Positions 41,717 to 50,407 of a DNA stretch of 64,000 nucleotides are shown one piece after another (positions within the stretch are counted from its first letter, which is position 1; every line of letters starts with the position of its first letter). The stretch lies in assembly GCF_014195485.1 (NCBI RefSeq), contig NZ_JACIBU010000001.1, forward strand, positions 682,001-746,000. Direction: 5' to 3'. The position numbers were made by a program, and so were the translations under genes. Origin of the DNA: Modestobacter versicolor. Lineage in GTDB: Bacteria > Actinomycetota > Actinomycetes > Mycobacteriales > Geodermatophilaceae. The notes under the pieces are model-generated. The model worked only from the letters and a program-made list of their open reading frames with translations, was not told the DNA's origin and did not search any database.

Positions 41717-44269
41717 GTGCGACGGGGCGGTCGGCCGTCGTGGCCGAGGCTGGTCGCGGCAGCGGTGCTGGCGGTCGTCGTCCTCGCCGGCCTGCTCGGG
41801 CCGCTGGTGAGCCCGTGGTCGCCCACCGCCACCGACCTGACGGCCGTGCGGACCGGACCGTCGGCCGCCCACTGGCTGGGCACCGACCAGCTGGGCCGGG
41901 ACGAGCTGACCCGGCTGCTGGTCGCCGCCCGCACCTCGCTGCTCGCGGTCGCCGCGGTCACCGCCCTGGCGCTCCCGCTCGGGCTGGCGCTGGGCGCGCT
42001 CGCCGGCTGGCGGGGCGGCCTGGTCGACGCGCTGGTGCTCCGGGTCACGGACGTCACCGTCGCGCTGCCCGCCCTGCTCACCGGGCTGGTGCTCTCCTCG
42101 GTCCTCGGCGCCGGCCTGGGCGGCGTCGTCCTGGCGCTGGCCTCGGGCAGCTGGGCGGCCTACGCCCGGCTGGTCCGCACGGAGGTGCGGCTGCTCCGCG
42201 ACCAGCCGGCCGTCCAGGCGCTCGTGCTGCTCGGGGCGCGACCTCCGCGGATCCTGTTCCGGCACGTGCTGCCCGCGGTGCTGGGCTCGGTGCTGGTGCT
42301 CACCAGCACCCAGGTCGCGACGACGGTGCTGGCCATCTCCACCCTCACCTTCCTCGGCCTCGGCGTGCGCCCGCCGACGCCGGAGTGGGGGTCGATGATC
42401 GTCGAGGCCCGCCCCTTCCTGGCGAGCGACCCGCACCTGTTCCTGCTGCCGACGCTCGCCGTCGGCGTCGTGGTGCTGGCCGTGAACGTGCTGGCCGAGG
42501 ACGCCGGCCGCTGGGTCACCCACGGCGCGTCCAGCACGCCGCGACGCCCGGCACCCGCCGCCGTCTCAGCACCCGCCGCCGTCCCGGCACCCGGGGCCGG
42601 CCCGCGGACGGCGACGGGCGCGGAGCTGCTGGTGGTCCGCGACCTGGTGGTCGAGCTCAGCGGGCCGGCCGGTCGGCGTCGGGTGGTCGACGGGCTGGAC
42701 CTCACGCTGGACCGCGGTCAGGTGCTGGCGGTGGTGGGCAGCAGCGGGTCGGGCAAGAGCATCACCGCCCACGCCCTGCTGGGGCTGCTCCCGGAGGGGG
42801 TCGGTGCGGTCGCCCGGGGCTCGGTGCGGATCGCCGGCCGCGAGGTGCTCGGCAGGTCCGACCGGGAGCTGCGCCGGCTGCGCGGCGGGCAGGTGGCCCT
42901 CGTGCCGCAGGACCTCGCCGCGGCGCTCCACCCGCTGCGCCGGGTGGGCGCCCAGGTCGCGCAGGCGGCCCGGCTGCACCGGTCGATGAGCCGCCGCGAG
43001 GCCGACCGGACCGCCCGGGAGCTGCTGGGGTGGGTCGGCCTGACCGACGTCGACCGGGTCGTGCGGCTGCGCCCCGACGAGCTCTCCGGCGGGATGCGCC
43101 AGCGGGTGCTCATCGCCGCGGCGCTGGCCGGGCGCCCGGACCTGCTGGTCGCCGACGAGCCGACCAGCGCCCTGGACAGCACGGTGGCCCGGCAGGTGCG
43201 GCAGCTGCTGGCGCGGGTCCGCGACGAGCTCGGCACGGCCGTGCTGGTGGTCACCCACGACCTGGCCGCCGTCGCGGGCTGGGCCGACACCGTCGCCGTC
43301 GTCGACGCCGGCCGGGTGGTCGAGTGCGGCCCGACCGGGCAGTTGCTGCAGCGACCCCGGCACCCGGCGACCTGGGCGCTGGTGGCCGCCACCCGGCCGG
43401 TGGCACCGCCCCCGGTCACCCCGGCCGGCGGCGCACCCCTGCTGCGCGCCACGGGCGTCTCGGTCGTCTACCCCCGGCGCGGCCTGCGGGGCCACCCGCG
43501 CCCCGCGCTGGCCGACGTGTCGCTCGACCTGCCGGTGGCCGGGGCGGTCGGGCTGGTGGGGGAGTCGGGCAGCGGGAAGTCGACGCTGAGCCGGGTGCTG
43601 GTCGGGTTGCAGCAGCCGACCGGGGGGACCGTGGAGCTGGCCGGCAGACCCCCGGTGCCCCGGGAGGGGCGCGCCCAGCTGGTGTTCCAGGACCCCAGCG
43701 CGGCCCTGGACCGGCGGCAGACCGTCGGTTCGGCCCTCGCCGAGGCGCTGGAGCTCGCCCGGCGCCGCGGACTGCCGGCGACCGGGGACGTGCACCGGCT
43801 GCTGGACCGGGTGGGCCTGGGCGCCGAGCACGCCGACCGCCGGCCGTGGCAGCTCTCCGGCGGCCAGCGCCAGCGGGTGGTCATCGCCCGGTCGTTGGCC
43901 GCCCGCCCCGACGTGCTCGTGCTCGACGAGCCGGTGAGCTCGCTGGACGCCGTCGTCCGGGTCGGCGTGCTCCAGCTGCTCCGCGCGCTGCGCCAGGAGG
44001 GCGTGGCCCTGGTCGTCGTGTCGCACGACCTGGCCGCGGTGGAGGCGCTGGTGGACGAGGTCGTGGTGCTGCACCGGGGCGCGGTCGTCGAGCGCGGACC
44101 GACCGCGCAGGTGCTCCGCGCCCCTCGCCACCCCGTCACGGCCGCCCTCGTCGCCGCGGCCCACCCGGCCCGGCCCACCCCGGAGCCCCCGCACGCCGCC
44201 GTCCCGGCGGACCACCGACCCGGAGCCGCCGTCCCGGCGGGCCGACCGAGAGAGAGGACCACCCCATGA
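41717..44269 (+). CDS. triple fusion: NikC-type permease plus two NikD/NikE-type ATPases
   Basis: An 850-residue protein. Residues about 1-275 form a NikC/DppC permease (HWLGTDQLGRDELTRLL, EAA loop LLGARPPRILFRHVLP, PTPEWGSMI). After an Ala/Pro linker come two complete ABC ATPases. The first (about 300-560) has Walker A GSSGSGKS, signature LSGGM and Walker B LLVADEP. The second (about 575-815) has GESGSGKS, LSGGQ and VLVLDEP. These are normally three separate chains. The GTG at 41717 was preferred over 41699 because GGGCGGGG precedes it and the longer form overlaps the upstream permease. Its stop overlaps the methyltransferase ATG. It powers import of whatever the NikA-type lipoprotein binds. 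Confidence 0.9.
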   Translation: MRRGGRPSWPRLVAAAVLAVVVLAGLLGPLVSPWSPTATDLTAVRTGPSAAHWLGTDQLGRDELTRLLVAARTSLLAVAAVTALALPLGLALGALAGWRGGLVDALVLRVTDVTVALPALLTGLVLSSVLGAGLGGVVLALASGSWAAYARLVRTEVRLLRDQPAVQALVLLGARPPRILFRHVLPAVLGSVLVLTSTQVATTVLAISTLTFLGLGVRPPTPEWGSMIVEARPFLASDPHLFLLPTLAVGVVVLAVNVLAEDAGRWVTHGASSTPRRPAPAAVSAPAAVPAPGAGPRTATGAELLVVRDLVVELSGPAGRRRVVDGLDLTLDRGQVLAVVGSSGSGKSITAHALLGLLPEGVGAVARGSVRIAGREVLGRSDRELRRLRGGQVALVPQDLAAALHPLRRVGAQVAQAARLHRSMSRREADRTARELLGWVGLTDVDRVVRLRPDELSGGMRQRVLIAAALAGRPDLLVADEPTSALDSTVARQVRQLLARVRDELGTAVLVVTHDLAAVAGWADTVAVVDAGRVVECGPTGQLLQRPRHPATWALVAATRPVAPPPVTPAGGAPLLRATGVSVVYPRRGLRGHPRPALADVSLDLPVAGAVGLVGESGSGKSTLSRVLVGLQQPTGGTVELAGRPPVPREGRAQLVFQDPSAALDRRQTVGSALAEALELARRRGLPATGDVHRLLDRVGLGAEHADRRPWQLSGGQRQRVVIARSLAARPDVLVLDEPVSSLDAVVRVGVLQLLRALRQEGVALVVVSHDLAAVEALVDEVVVLHRGAVVERGPTAQVLRAPRHPVTAALVAAAHPARPTPEPPHAAVPADHRPGAAVPAGRPRERTTP

Positions 44270-45081
44270 CCACCCCGAGCGAGACGACTCCCGGCACCGC
44301 TGCCGACTGGAGCCGGCTGCTGGCCGACTGGGACGCCCAGCAGAGCGGCTACCTGCGGGCCCGCGAGGAGCGCTTCACCGCCGCGCTGGACGCCGTCGAG
44401 GTGCTGCGCGCCGACGTCCTCGACGACCCGTTCACCGTGCTCGACCTCGCCTGCGGGCCGGGGTCGTTCAGCCAGCGGGTGCTGGCCCGCTTCCCGGCGG
44501 CCCAGGTGGTCGCGGTGGACGTGGACCCGGTGCTGCTGGCCGTCGGACGGCACGCGCTGGGTACGGCCGAGGGGCGGCTGCAGTGGGTGGACGCCGACCT
44601 GCGCGACCCCGCGTGGCCGGCCCGGCTGCCGGTGACCGGCGCCGACGTCGTCGTCTCCTCCACCGCCCTGCACTGGCTCTCCGCCAGCCAGCTCGCGGCG
44701 ACCTACCGGCGGGTGGGCGCCCTGGTCCCGGCCGTTGGCCTGTTCCTCAACGCCGACAACATGGCCCACGACCCCGGGCAGGCGGTGCTGACCCGGCTGG
44801 CCGAGGCCGCGGAACGCCGCCAGGCCAGCGCGGCGTTCGAGCGGGACGGCGTGCCGGACTGGGACACCTGGTGGGCCGAGGTGCTCGCCGTCCCCGAGCT
44901 CGCGGAGGCCGCCGAGGAGCGCCGCCGGCGGACCGCCGGGCGCGGCGTCGACGACCACGAGCCCGGAGCCCGGCTGACCGGCCTCCGCACCCACGTCGCC
45001 GCCCTGGTCGAGGCCGGGTTCACCGAGGTGGGCACGATCTGGCAGGACCACGACGACCGGGTGCTGCTGGCCGTCCGCTGA
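44266..45081 (+). CDS. class I SAM-dependent methyltransferase linked to the metal-type ABC importer
   Basis: A 271-residue enzyme. SAM motif I is VLDLACGPGSFSQRVLARFP, motif II is VVAVDVDPVLL, and the post-motif STALHWLSASQLAATYRR resembles the trans-aconitate/ubiquinone-methyltransferase-like group. The ATG overlaps the stop of the fused transporter (ATGA), so it is translationally coupled. It could modify a metallophore or another small molecule; no other biosynthetic gene for one is in the window. It is the last gene of the operon, and a strong terminator follows. Confidence 0.83.
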   Translation: MTTPSETTPGTAADWSRLLADWDAQQSGYLRAREERFTAALDAVEVLRADVLDDPFTVLDLACGPGSFSQRVLARFPAAQVVAVDVDPVLLAVGRHALGTAEGRLQWVDADLRDPAWPARLPVTGADVVVSSTALHWLSASQLAATYRRVGALVPAVGLFLNADNMAHDPGQAVLTRLAEAAERRQASAAFERDGVPDWDTWWAEVLAVPELAEAAEERRRRTAGRGVDDHEPGARLTGLRTHVAALVEAGFTEVGTIWQDHDDRVLLAVR

Positions 45082-45086
45082 GCCCC

Positions 45087-45119
45087 GGCGCCACGGGCCG
45101 GCCCTCGGCCCGTGGCGCC
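45087..45119. terminator. strong bidirectional hairpin terminator
   Basis: GGCGCCACGGGCCG pairs perfectly with CGGCCCGTGGCGCC around a five-base loop, between the convergent methyltransferase and znuB genes. Confidence 0.85.
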
Positions 45120-45125
45120 ACCCGG

Positions 45126-46010
45126 TCAGCCGGGCAGCCGCAGCTCGGGGGTGGCGGCCGCCGGTGGGGCGCCCTGCGCGGGGCGGCCCGGGGGCCGGAG
45201 CCGCGGGAGCGGGCGGCGGAGCACGAGCCGGCCGGCGGCCAGCAGGCCGAACGCGGCGATCGCCGTCAGCACGATGGTCGCGCCGGAGGGGGTGTCGGCG
45301 TGGAAGGACACCACCGTCCCGCCGACCGACGTCGAGACGCCCACCAGGGCGGCGACGCCCAGGCTGGACCGGAAGCTGGGGGCGACCAGCCGGGCGCACG
45401 CCGCAGGCAGCACCATGAGCGCGCTGATCAGCAGCAGGCCCAGCACCCGCATCGACAGCACCACCGTGCCGGCGGTCACGGTGGCCAGCAGCAGGTCGAG
45501 CCGGAGCACCGGCAGCCCGCTGGCGGCGGCGTACTCCTCGTCGACGGCGATGGTGAACAGCTGGCGGCTCAGGCCGATGGTCACGGCGAGCACGCCCACC
45601 GCCATGGCGGCGAAGACCACCAGGTCGCCGCGCGTGGTCGTGGTCAGGGCGCCGAAGAGGTAGCTGTCCAGGTTCGCCGGGGTCCCGGCCGGCGCGCGGC
45701 TGACGACGACCACCCCACCGGCGATGCCGCCGTAGAAGAGGACGGCCAGGGCGACGTCGGCGCTGGCGGACCGGCGGTGGCGCAGCAGCTCGACCAGCAG
45801 GGCCCCGGCCACGGCGGTGGCCAGCGCGGTCAGCACCGGGGCCGAGCGGGTCGCCAGCCCGATCGCGACCCCCAGCAGCGCCATGTGCCCCAGGCCGTCG
45901 CCGATCAGGGACAGGCGCCGCTGCACCAGGTGGACCCCCACCGTCGGGGCGGTCAGCCCGACGAGCACGGCGGCGACCAGCGCCAGCCGCATGAACTCGT
46001 AGCTCAGCAC
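45126..46010 (-). CDS. znuB: zinc ABC transporter permease ZnuB (first set)
   Basis: A 294-residue ABC-3 family permease with about eight hydrophobic segments: MRLALVAAVLVGLTAPTVGVHLVQRRLSLIGDGLGHMALLGVAIG, LDSYLFGALTTTTRGDLVVF, and the conserved LLLISALMVLPAACARLV near residue 215. The GTG at 46010 overlaps the znuC stop by seven bases. The basic C-terminal 40 residues lie in the cytosol. It forms the membrane channel for zinc delivered by the lipoprotein encoded two genes upstream. Confidence 0.92.
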   Translation of the reverse strand: MLSYEFMRLALVAAVLVGLTAPTVGVHLVQRRLSLIGDGLGHMALLGVAIGLATRSAPVLTALATAVAGALLVELLRHRRSASADVALAVLFYGGIAGGVVVVSRAPAGTPANLDSYLFGALTTTTRGDLVVFAAMAVGVLAVTIGLSRQLFTIAVDEEYAAASGLPVLRLDLLLATVTAGTVVLSMRVLGLLLISALMVLPAACARLVAPSFRSSLGVAALVGVSTSVGGTVVSFHADTPSGATIVLTAIAAFGLLAAGRLVLRRPLPRLRPPGRPAQGAPPAAATPELRLPG

Positions 46011-46732
46011 GCCCGGGCCCCCGCGGCGGGCGCGGCCGGCGTGCCGGACGGCGACACCGTGCGGGTCACCACCTCCGCCAGGGGCCCGGGGTCGTGCACG
46101 ACGACCACGATGGTGGTGCCGGTGGCGGCCAGGCCGGCGAGGGTGGCGGCGAGCACCCGCTGGCTGGCCGCGTCGACGCCGGCGGTCGGCTCGTCGAGCA
46201 CCAGCAGCTCCGGGTCGTCGGCCAGCGCGCGGGCGACCAGCGCGCGGCGCTGCTGACCGCCGGAGAGCTCCGCGAGCGGCCGCCGGTCGAAGCCGGCCAG
46301 ACCCACCCCCTCCAGCGCGCAGTCGACGGCGCACCGGTCGGCCGCACCGAACGACTGCCAGGTCCGGAGCCGGGTGAGCCGCCCGGAGGAGACGAGCTCC
46401 CGGACGGTCACCGGGAGGGTGCCGGCGACCGTGTGCCGTTGGGGGACGTAGCCCACCCGGTGGCGGTCACGCCCGGTCCCTCGCGGCCGGCCGAAGAGCA
46501 GCACCTCGCCGGCCAGCACCTCGGCCAGCCCCAGCAGGCCGCGGACGAGCGTGGACTTGCCGGTGCCGTTGGCCCCGCGGACGGCGAGCACCTCCCCGTG
46601 GTGGACCGTGAGGTCGACGCCGGTCAGCACCGGCTGCCGGGCGTACCCGAACGACGCCCCGCGCAGCTGGACGACGGCCCCGGCCCGGTCGGCCGGGGGA
46701 GTGGTCGGCCCGGACCGCTGCGTCAGGAGCAC
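46004..46732 (-). CDS. znuC: zinc ABC transporter ATPase ZnuC (first set)
   Basis: A 242-residue ATPase. Walker A is GANGTGKST, the Q-loop is in VGYVPQRHT, the signature is LSGGQQRR, Walker B is LLVLDEPTAGVD, and the switch His is in VVVVHDPGPL. Its GTG lies inside the last codons of the znuA gene, and its stop overlaps the znuB start, so all three are translationally coupled. Confidence 0.92.
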   Translation of the reverse strand: MLLTQRSGPTTPPADRAGAVVQLRGASFGYARQPVLTGVDLTVHHGEVLAVRGANGTGKSTLVRGLLGLAEVLAGEVLLFGRPRGTGRDRHRVGYVPQRHTVAGTLPVTVRELVSSGRLTRLRTWQSFGAADRCAVDCALEGVGLAGFDRRPLAELSGGQQRRALVARALADDPELLVLDEPTAGVDAASQRVLAATLAGLAATGTTIVVVVHDPGPLAEVVTRTVSPSGTPAAPAAGARAC

Positions 46733-47694
46733 TGCTGCCCCGCGCGGAGGCTGGCCAGGTTGGCGCGCATGAGCGCCGGGTAGTCCGAGCCCTGCGACTC
46801 GTCGGTCAGCCCCTCGATCGGGTCCAGCTGCCGGGTCCGGGCGCCGGTCTCCCGGGCCACCGTCTCGGCGACCGCCGGGCTGACCAGCGTCTCGAAGTAG
46901 ATGGTGCCGACGCCGTGCTCGCGGACGAACGCGGTGGCGTCGGTCAGGGCGCTCGGTGCCGGCTCCTCGTCGGGGGCGAGGCCGCTGATGCCGACCTGGT
47001 GGAGGTCGAAGGCGTCGGCGAGGTACCCGAAGGCGCTGTGGCTGGTGACGACGTCCCGGCTGGCGCAGGTCGCCAGCCCGGCCCGGAACTCGGCGGCCAG
47101 CGCCTCCATCTGGTCCCGGAGGCCCGCCGCGTTGGCGGTGTACACGTCGGCGTTCGCCGCGTCGGCCCGGCCGAGCTGCTCGGCCAGCGCCTCGCCCACG
47201 GCGGCCATCCGCAGCGGGTCGTGCCAGAAGTGCGGGTCGGTGACCGCGCCGTCCGGCCCGGCGGGCTCGTCGTCGGCGGCGTGCTCGTCGCCGTGCTCGT
47301 CGCCGTGGTCGTCCGTGTAGACCAGGTCGAGGTCGGCGACGGCGCCGGCGTCGAACGCGGTGCCCGCCGCCTGCTGCTCGACCGCCTCGTCGACCGACGG
47401 CTGCAGGGTCGGCAGGTACACGACCAGGTCGGCCTCGGACACCGCCGCGACGTCCTGCGGGGTGAGCTCGTGCTCGTGCGGCTCGGCGCCCGGGGGTGTC
47501 AGCGAGGTGACCGTGGCCCGGTCGCCGGCCACCTGCTGGCTGAGCCACTCGAGCGGGTAGAACGACGCGACCACCCGCAGGTCTCCGCCGGCCGCTGCCG
47601 CCGGGTCGGTGCCGCCTGCGGAGCAGCCCGCCAGGCCCAGCGCAGCGGCGCAGAGGAGGGCGGGCAGGGCAGGGCGCGGGGTTCTGGAGTGCAT
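46723..47694 (-). CDS. znuA: zinc-binding lipoprotein ZnuA (first set), His-rich loop type
   Basis: A 323-residue cluster A-I solute-binding protein. The lipobox is GLAGCSAGG (Cys near residue 24). Zinc-ligand candidates are the His in EPHEHELTPQD, the His in VTDPHFWHDPLRM, the His in VTSHSAFGYLAD, and a late acidic residue. Between the first two lies a His/Asp/Glu-rich loop (DDHGDEHGDEHAADDE), typical of zinc-specific ZnuA. The start is the ATG at 47694: a TTGACA -35, a 17-base spacer and GACGAT lead to this ATG after six bases, so the mRNA is probably leaderless. A perfect Zur-box palindrome covers the -35. Confidence 0.92.
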   Translation of the reverse strand: MHSRTPRPALPALLCAAALGLAGCSAGGTDPAAAAGGDLRVVASFYPLEWLSQQVAGDRATVTSLTPPGAEPHEHELTPQDVAAVSEADLVVYLPTLQPSVDEAVEQQAAGTAFDAGAVADLDLVYTDDHGDEHGDEHAADDEPAGPDGAVTDPHFWHDPLRMAAVGEALAEQLGRADAANADVYTANAAGLRDQMEALAAEFRAGLATCASRDVVTSHSAFGYLADAFDLHQVGISGLAPDEEPAPSALTDATAFVREHGVGTIYFETLVSPAVAETVARETGARTRQLDPIEGLTDESQGSDYPALMRANLASLRAGQQCS

Positions 47695-47729
47695 GGGCCG
47701 ATCGTCGAGCACATGACAATCATTGTCAA
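47695..47729 (-). promoter_or_regulatory. leaderless promoter of the first znu operon
   Basis: On the minus strand TTGACA (47729-47724), a 17-base spacer and GACGAT (47706-47701) are followed by six bases and then the ATG at 47694. The -35 lies inside the Zur box. Confidence 0.65.
47714..47728. promoter_or_regulatory. Zur box (perfect palindrome) upstream of znuA
   Basis: TGACAAT-C-ATTGTCA is a perfect 7-1-7 inverted repeat, the geometry of Zur/Fur-family sites. It overlaps the -35 of the znuA promoter, so bound repressor would block RNA polymerase. Confidence 0.85.
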
Positions 47730-47751
47730 AACCGATCCGCCCTCGTCCCGG

Positions 47752-49995
47752 TCAGCTCCCGGCGGGGCCGGCCGGCACCATCCCGTCCGGCTCGATGGCC
47801 GGGTCGTGCCGCTCCACCCCGCGGTAGCGGACCAGGCGGGCCGAGTTGCCGGCCACCGCGACGGACGAGGCGTTGTGCAGGACCGCCGCGAGCACGGGGG
47901 AGAGGGCACCGCCGCCGGCGACCAGCAGCCCGATGCCGTTCACCGCGATCGACATGCCGTAGTTCTGCCGGACGATCTGCAGCGTGCGCCCGCCCAGCTC
48001 GCGCAGGTCGAGCAGGTGTCGCAGGTCGTCGCCGACCAGGGCGACGTCGGCGGTCTCCACCGCGACGTCGGTGCCCGAGACCCCCATGGCGATGCCGATG
48101 TCGGCCGCGGCCAGCGCCGGGGCGTCGTTGGTGCCGTCGCCGACCATCGCCACGGTGTGCCCCTCGGCCTGCAGCGCGGCAACGGCGTCCTGCTTGTGCT
48201 CGGGGAGCACCTCGGCCTGCCACTCGGTGACGCCGAGCTCGGCGGCGACCGCTGCTGCCGTCGCCGCGTGGTCGCCGGTGAGCATGACGATGCGCTCGAC
48301 GCCGGTGGCGCGCAGCGCGTCGAGCACCTCACGGGCCTCCGGCCGCACCTCGTCGCGCAGGCTGACCAGCCCGACCAGCTCGCCGTCCACCGCGAGCAGC
48401 AGCGGTGTCTCCGCAGCGGCGCGCAGCCGGTCCAGCCAGTCGCGGGCGTCCGCGCCGACGGTCACCCCCTCGCTCGCCATCAGCGGCTCGCTGCCCAGCA
48501 GCAGCACCCGGCCGTCGGCCTGGGTGCGCATGCCCAGCCCCAGCAGCACCTCGCACTCCTCGTGCGGCGGGATGAAGACGTGCCGCTCCTCGGTCGAGCG
48601 GATCACCGCCTGGGCCAGCGGGTGCCGCGAGTGCACCTCCGAGCTGGCCGCGTAGCCCAGCACCTCCTCGGGGGTCCAGGCCGCGGAGAAGGAGACGATG
48701 TTGGTGACCACGGGCCGGCCGATGGTCAGCGTGCCGGTCTTGTCGAACACCACGGCGTCGATCCGGCCGGCCGCCTCCAGGTGGGCGCCGCCCTTGATCA
48801 GCACGCCGCGCGAGGCGCCGTTGCCGATGGCGGCGCTGACCGCGGTCGGCGTCGACAGCCCGACCGCGCAGGGGCAGGCGACCAGCAGCATCGTCATCGC
48901 CCGCCGGACGTCCCGGGTGACCAGCCAGGTCAGCCCGGCCAGCGCGAAGGACGCCGGGACGAAGCGCCGGGAGAAGTTCTCCCCGACGGTCTGGATCGGC
49001 GCCCGGTCGTCCTGGGCCTGCTCGACCCGGGCGATGATCCGGCCGATGGCGGTGTCCGAGCCGGTGGCCGACGCCCGGACGACCAGCCGCCCGCGCAGGT
49101 TGACCGACCCGGCGTGGACGACGGCGCCCGCCGTCACCGACACCGGCAGCGGCTCGCCGGTGATGGCGGCCTGGTCGACCACGCCGGCGCCCTCGATGAC
49201 CGTCCCGTCGACCGGGAGGGTGGTCTGCTCGTGCACCACGACCAGGTCGCCGACCCGCAGCTGGGCCAGGTCGACCTGGCGCTCCACGTCGGGCTCGCCG
49301 CCCTCGCCCGGGACGACGACCCAGGCGGTGGTCTCGGTGCCGGCCAGCAGCGCGGAGATGGCCCGGCGGGTGCGCCGCAGGGTGAGCGTCTGCATCCACT
49401 CGCCGATGTTGAGCAGCCACAGCACGGTGAGGGCGACGACGTTCTCCCGCAGCAGCAGGCTGGCGAACGTCGCGGCGGTGACCAGCGCGTCGGTGCCCGC
49501 CGTCCGCTTGCCGGCGAGCGCGCCGAAGGCGCCCTTCACGAAGGGGTAGCCGGTGAACAGGGTGATCGCGCTGGCCACCAGCCGGCTGCGGCCGGACAGC
49601 ACCGGCGGGCGGCCGAACCCGTAGCGGCGGATGCCGAGCAGGGCGAGGGCGGCACCGCCGATGCCGATCCGCAGCAGCTCGGTGTTGGCGACGTCGGCCG
49701 ACCGGGGGCGGCGGGCCACCGCGGCGTCGGCCGGCAGCTCGCGCGCGCCGGCGACCACGGCCAGCACCTCGGCCCGGTCGGCGTCGCGGGTCAGCCAGAC
49801 GACGACCTGGCCGGTGACCGGGAACGCCTGCACCGCCAGCACGCCGGGCACCTCGTCGAGGGCGTCCTCGAGCCGGACGGCGCGCGCCGACCGCCCGGTC
49901 AGCGCCGGCACGGCGATCCGCAGCCGGCCACCGGCATCGGCGACGACGACCGGGTCCCCTCCGCCGCCGTCGGGCAGTGCCGTCGCGCCCGGCAT
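47752..49995 (-). CDS. ctpC: P1B-type metal-transporting ATPase, CtpC type (Zn/Mn efflux)
   Basis: A 747-residue P-type ATPase. The N-terminal HMA-like domain lacks CxxC. The core motifs are TGEP, the membrane motif CPCAVGLSTPTAVSAAIGNGA, the phosphorylation motif FDKTGTLTIGRP, the HP motif in VHSRHPLAQAV, and VGDGTNDAPALAAADIGIAMG. The region with TEERHVFIPPHEECEVLLGLGMRTQADGR matches mycobacterial CtpC from memory. CtpC exports zinc (and Mn) and protects against zinc poisoning. Its ATG overlaps the stop of a PacL-type gene (TGATG), the arrangement also found in mycobacteria. It does not overlap the znuA promoter 57 bases downstream. Confidence 0.9.
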   Translation of the reverse strand: MPGATALPDGGGGDPVVVADAGGRLRIAVPALTGRSARAVRLEDALDEVPGVLAVQAFPVTGQVVVWLTRDADRAEVLAVVAGARELPADAAVARRPRSADVANTELLRIGIGGAALALLGIRRYGFGRPPVLSGRSRLVASAITLFTGYPFVKGAFGALAGKRTAGTDALVTAATFASLLLRENVVALTVLWLLNIGEWMQTLTLRRTRRAISALLAGTETTAWVVVPGEGGEPDVERQVDLAQLRVGDLVVVHEQTTLPVDGTVIEGAGVVDQAAITGEPLPVSVTAGAVVHAGSVNLRGRLVVRASATGSDTAIGRIIARVEQAQDDRAPIQTVGENFSRRFVPASFALAGLTWLVTRDVRRAMTMLLVACPCAVGLSTPTAVSAAIGNGASRGVLIKGGAHLEAAGRIDAVVFDKTGTLTIGRPVVTNIVSFSAAWTPEEVLGYAASSEVHSRHPLAQAVIRSTEERHVFIPPHEECEVLLGLGMRTQADGRVLLLGSEPLMASEGVTVGADARDWLDRLRAAAETPLLLAVDGELVGLVSLRDEVRPEAREVLDALRATGVERIVMLTGDHAATAAAVAAELGVTEWQAEVLPEHKQDAVAALQAEGHTVAMVGDGTNDAPALAAADIGIAMGVSGTDVAVETADVALVGDDLRHLLDLRELGGRTLQIVRQNYGMSIAVNGIGLLVAGGGALSPVLAAVLHNASSVAVAGNSARLVRYRGVERHDPAIEPDGMVPAGPAGS

Positions 49996-50309
49996 CAGTG
50001 GCTGTGGTCGTGGCCGCCGGTGGACCGGTCGGCCGGCGGCGGGGCCTGCTCGCCGAGGTCGGCGTAGGCCTGGGCGCGGACGTCGCCGGCGGCCAGGCGT
50101 GCCTTCTCCACCGCCACCTCGGCGCGGCGGGTGCCGAGGATGCCCCAGCGGGTGGCCGTGACGGCGATCCGGCGGGGCAGCGGCCCGCCCTCACCGCGCT
50201 CGGCGGCGCGCACGACGGCGACGCCGACCACGCCGGTGGCCACCGTGCCCGCGGCCTTGCGCAGCAGGCGGCCGGCGGTGGCGGTCCGGTTCTTCCTCGA
50301 CTCGGCCAT
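49995..50309 (-). CDS. pacL: PacL-type (DUF1490) metallochaperone of the CtpC ATPase
   Basis: A 104-residue protein with one hydrophobic segment (GTVATGVVGVAVVRAA, about residues 20-36), then a charged helical region (TRRAEVAVEKARLAAGDVRAQAYADLGEQ) and the C-terminal tail GGHDHSH. A single membrane helix followed by a His/Asp metal motif at the very end is the layout of mycobacterial PacL1, which binds zinc and assists CtpC in membrane platforms. The gene overlaps ctpC. The start is the ATG at 50309, with GAGGAG upstream. Confidence 0.82.
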   Translation of the reverse strand: MAESRKNRTATAGRLLRKAAGTVATGVVGVAVVRAAERGEGGPLPRRIAVTATRWGILGTRRAEVAVEKARLAAGDVRAQAYADLGEQAPPPADRSTGGHDHSH

Positions 50310-50365
50310 GGGCGGGCTCCTCGGTTCTCGGCGCTGGGGGCGGGGCATGCGATCGTGGGCCTGCA

Positions 50366-50388
50366 CACGGTAACGGGAACCGTGCTCA
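50366..50388. promoter_or_regulatory. Zur-box-like palindrome between pacL-ctpC and the UPF0718 permease
   Basis: CACGGTAACGGGAACCGTG (50366-50384) has six-base perfect arms. Overlapping it, 50374-50388 read on the minus strand gives TGAGCACGGTTCCCG, which aligns with the other Zur boxes, though only four of seven arm positions are symmetric. It lies 57-79 bases upstream of pacL and 20-42 bases before the permease start region. Confidence 0.55.
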
Positions 50389-50407
50389 CGAGCGCAGGGA
50401 GGCGGAG

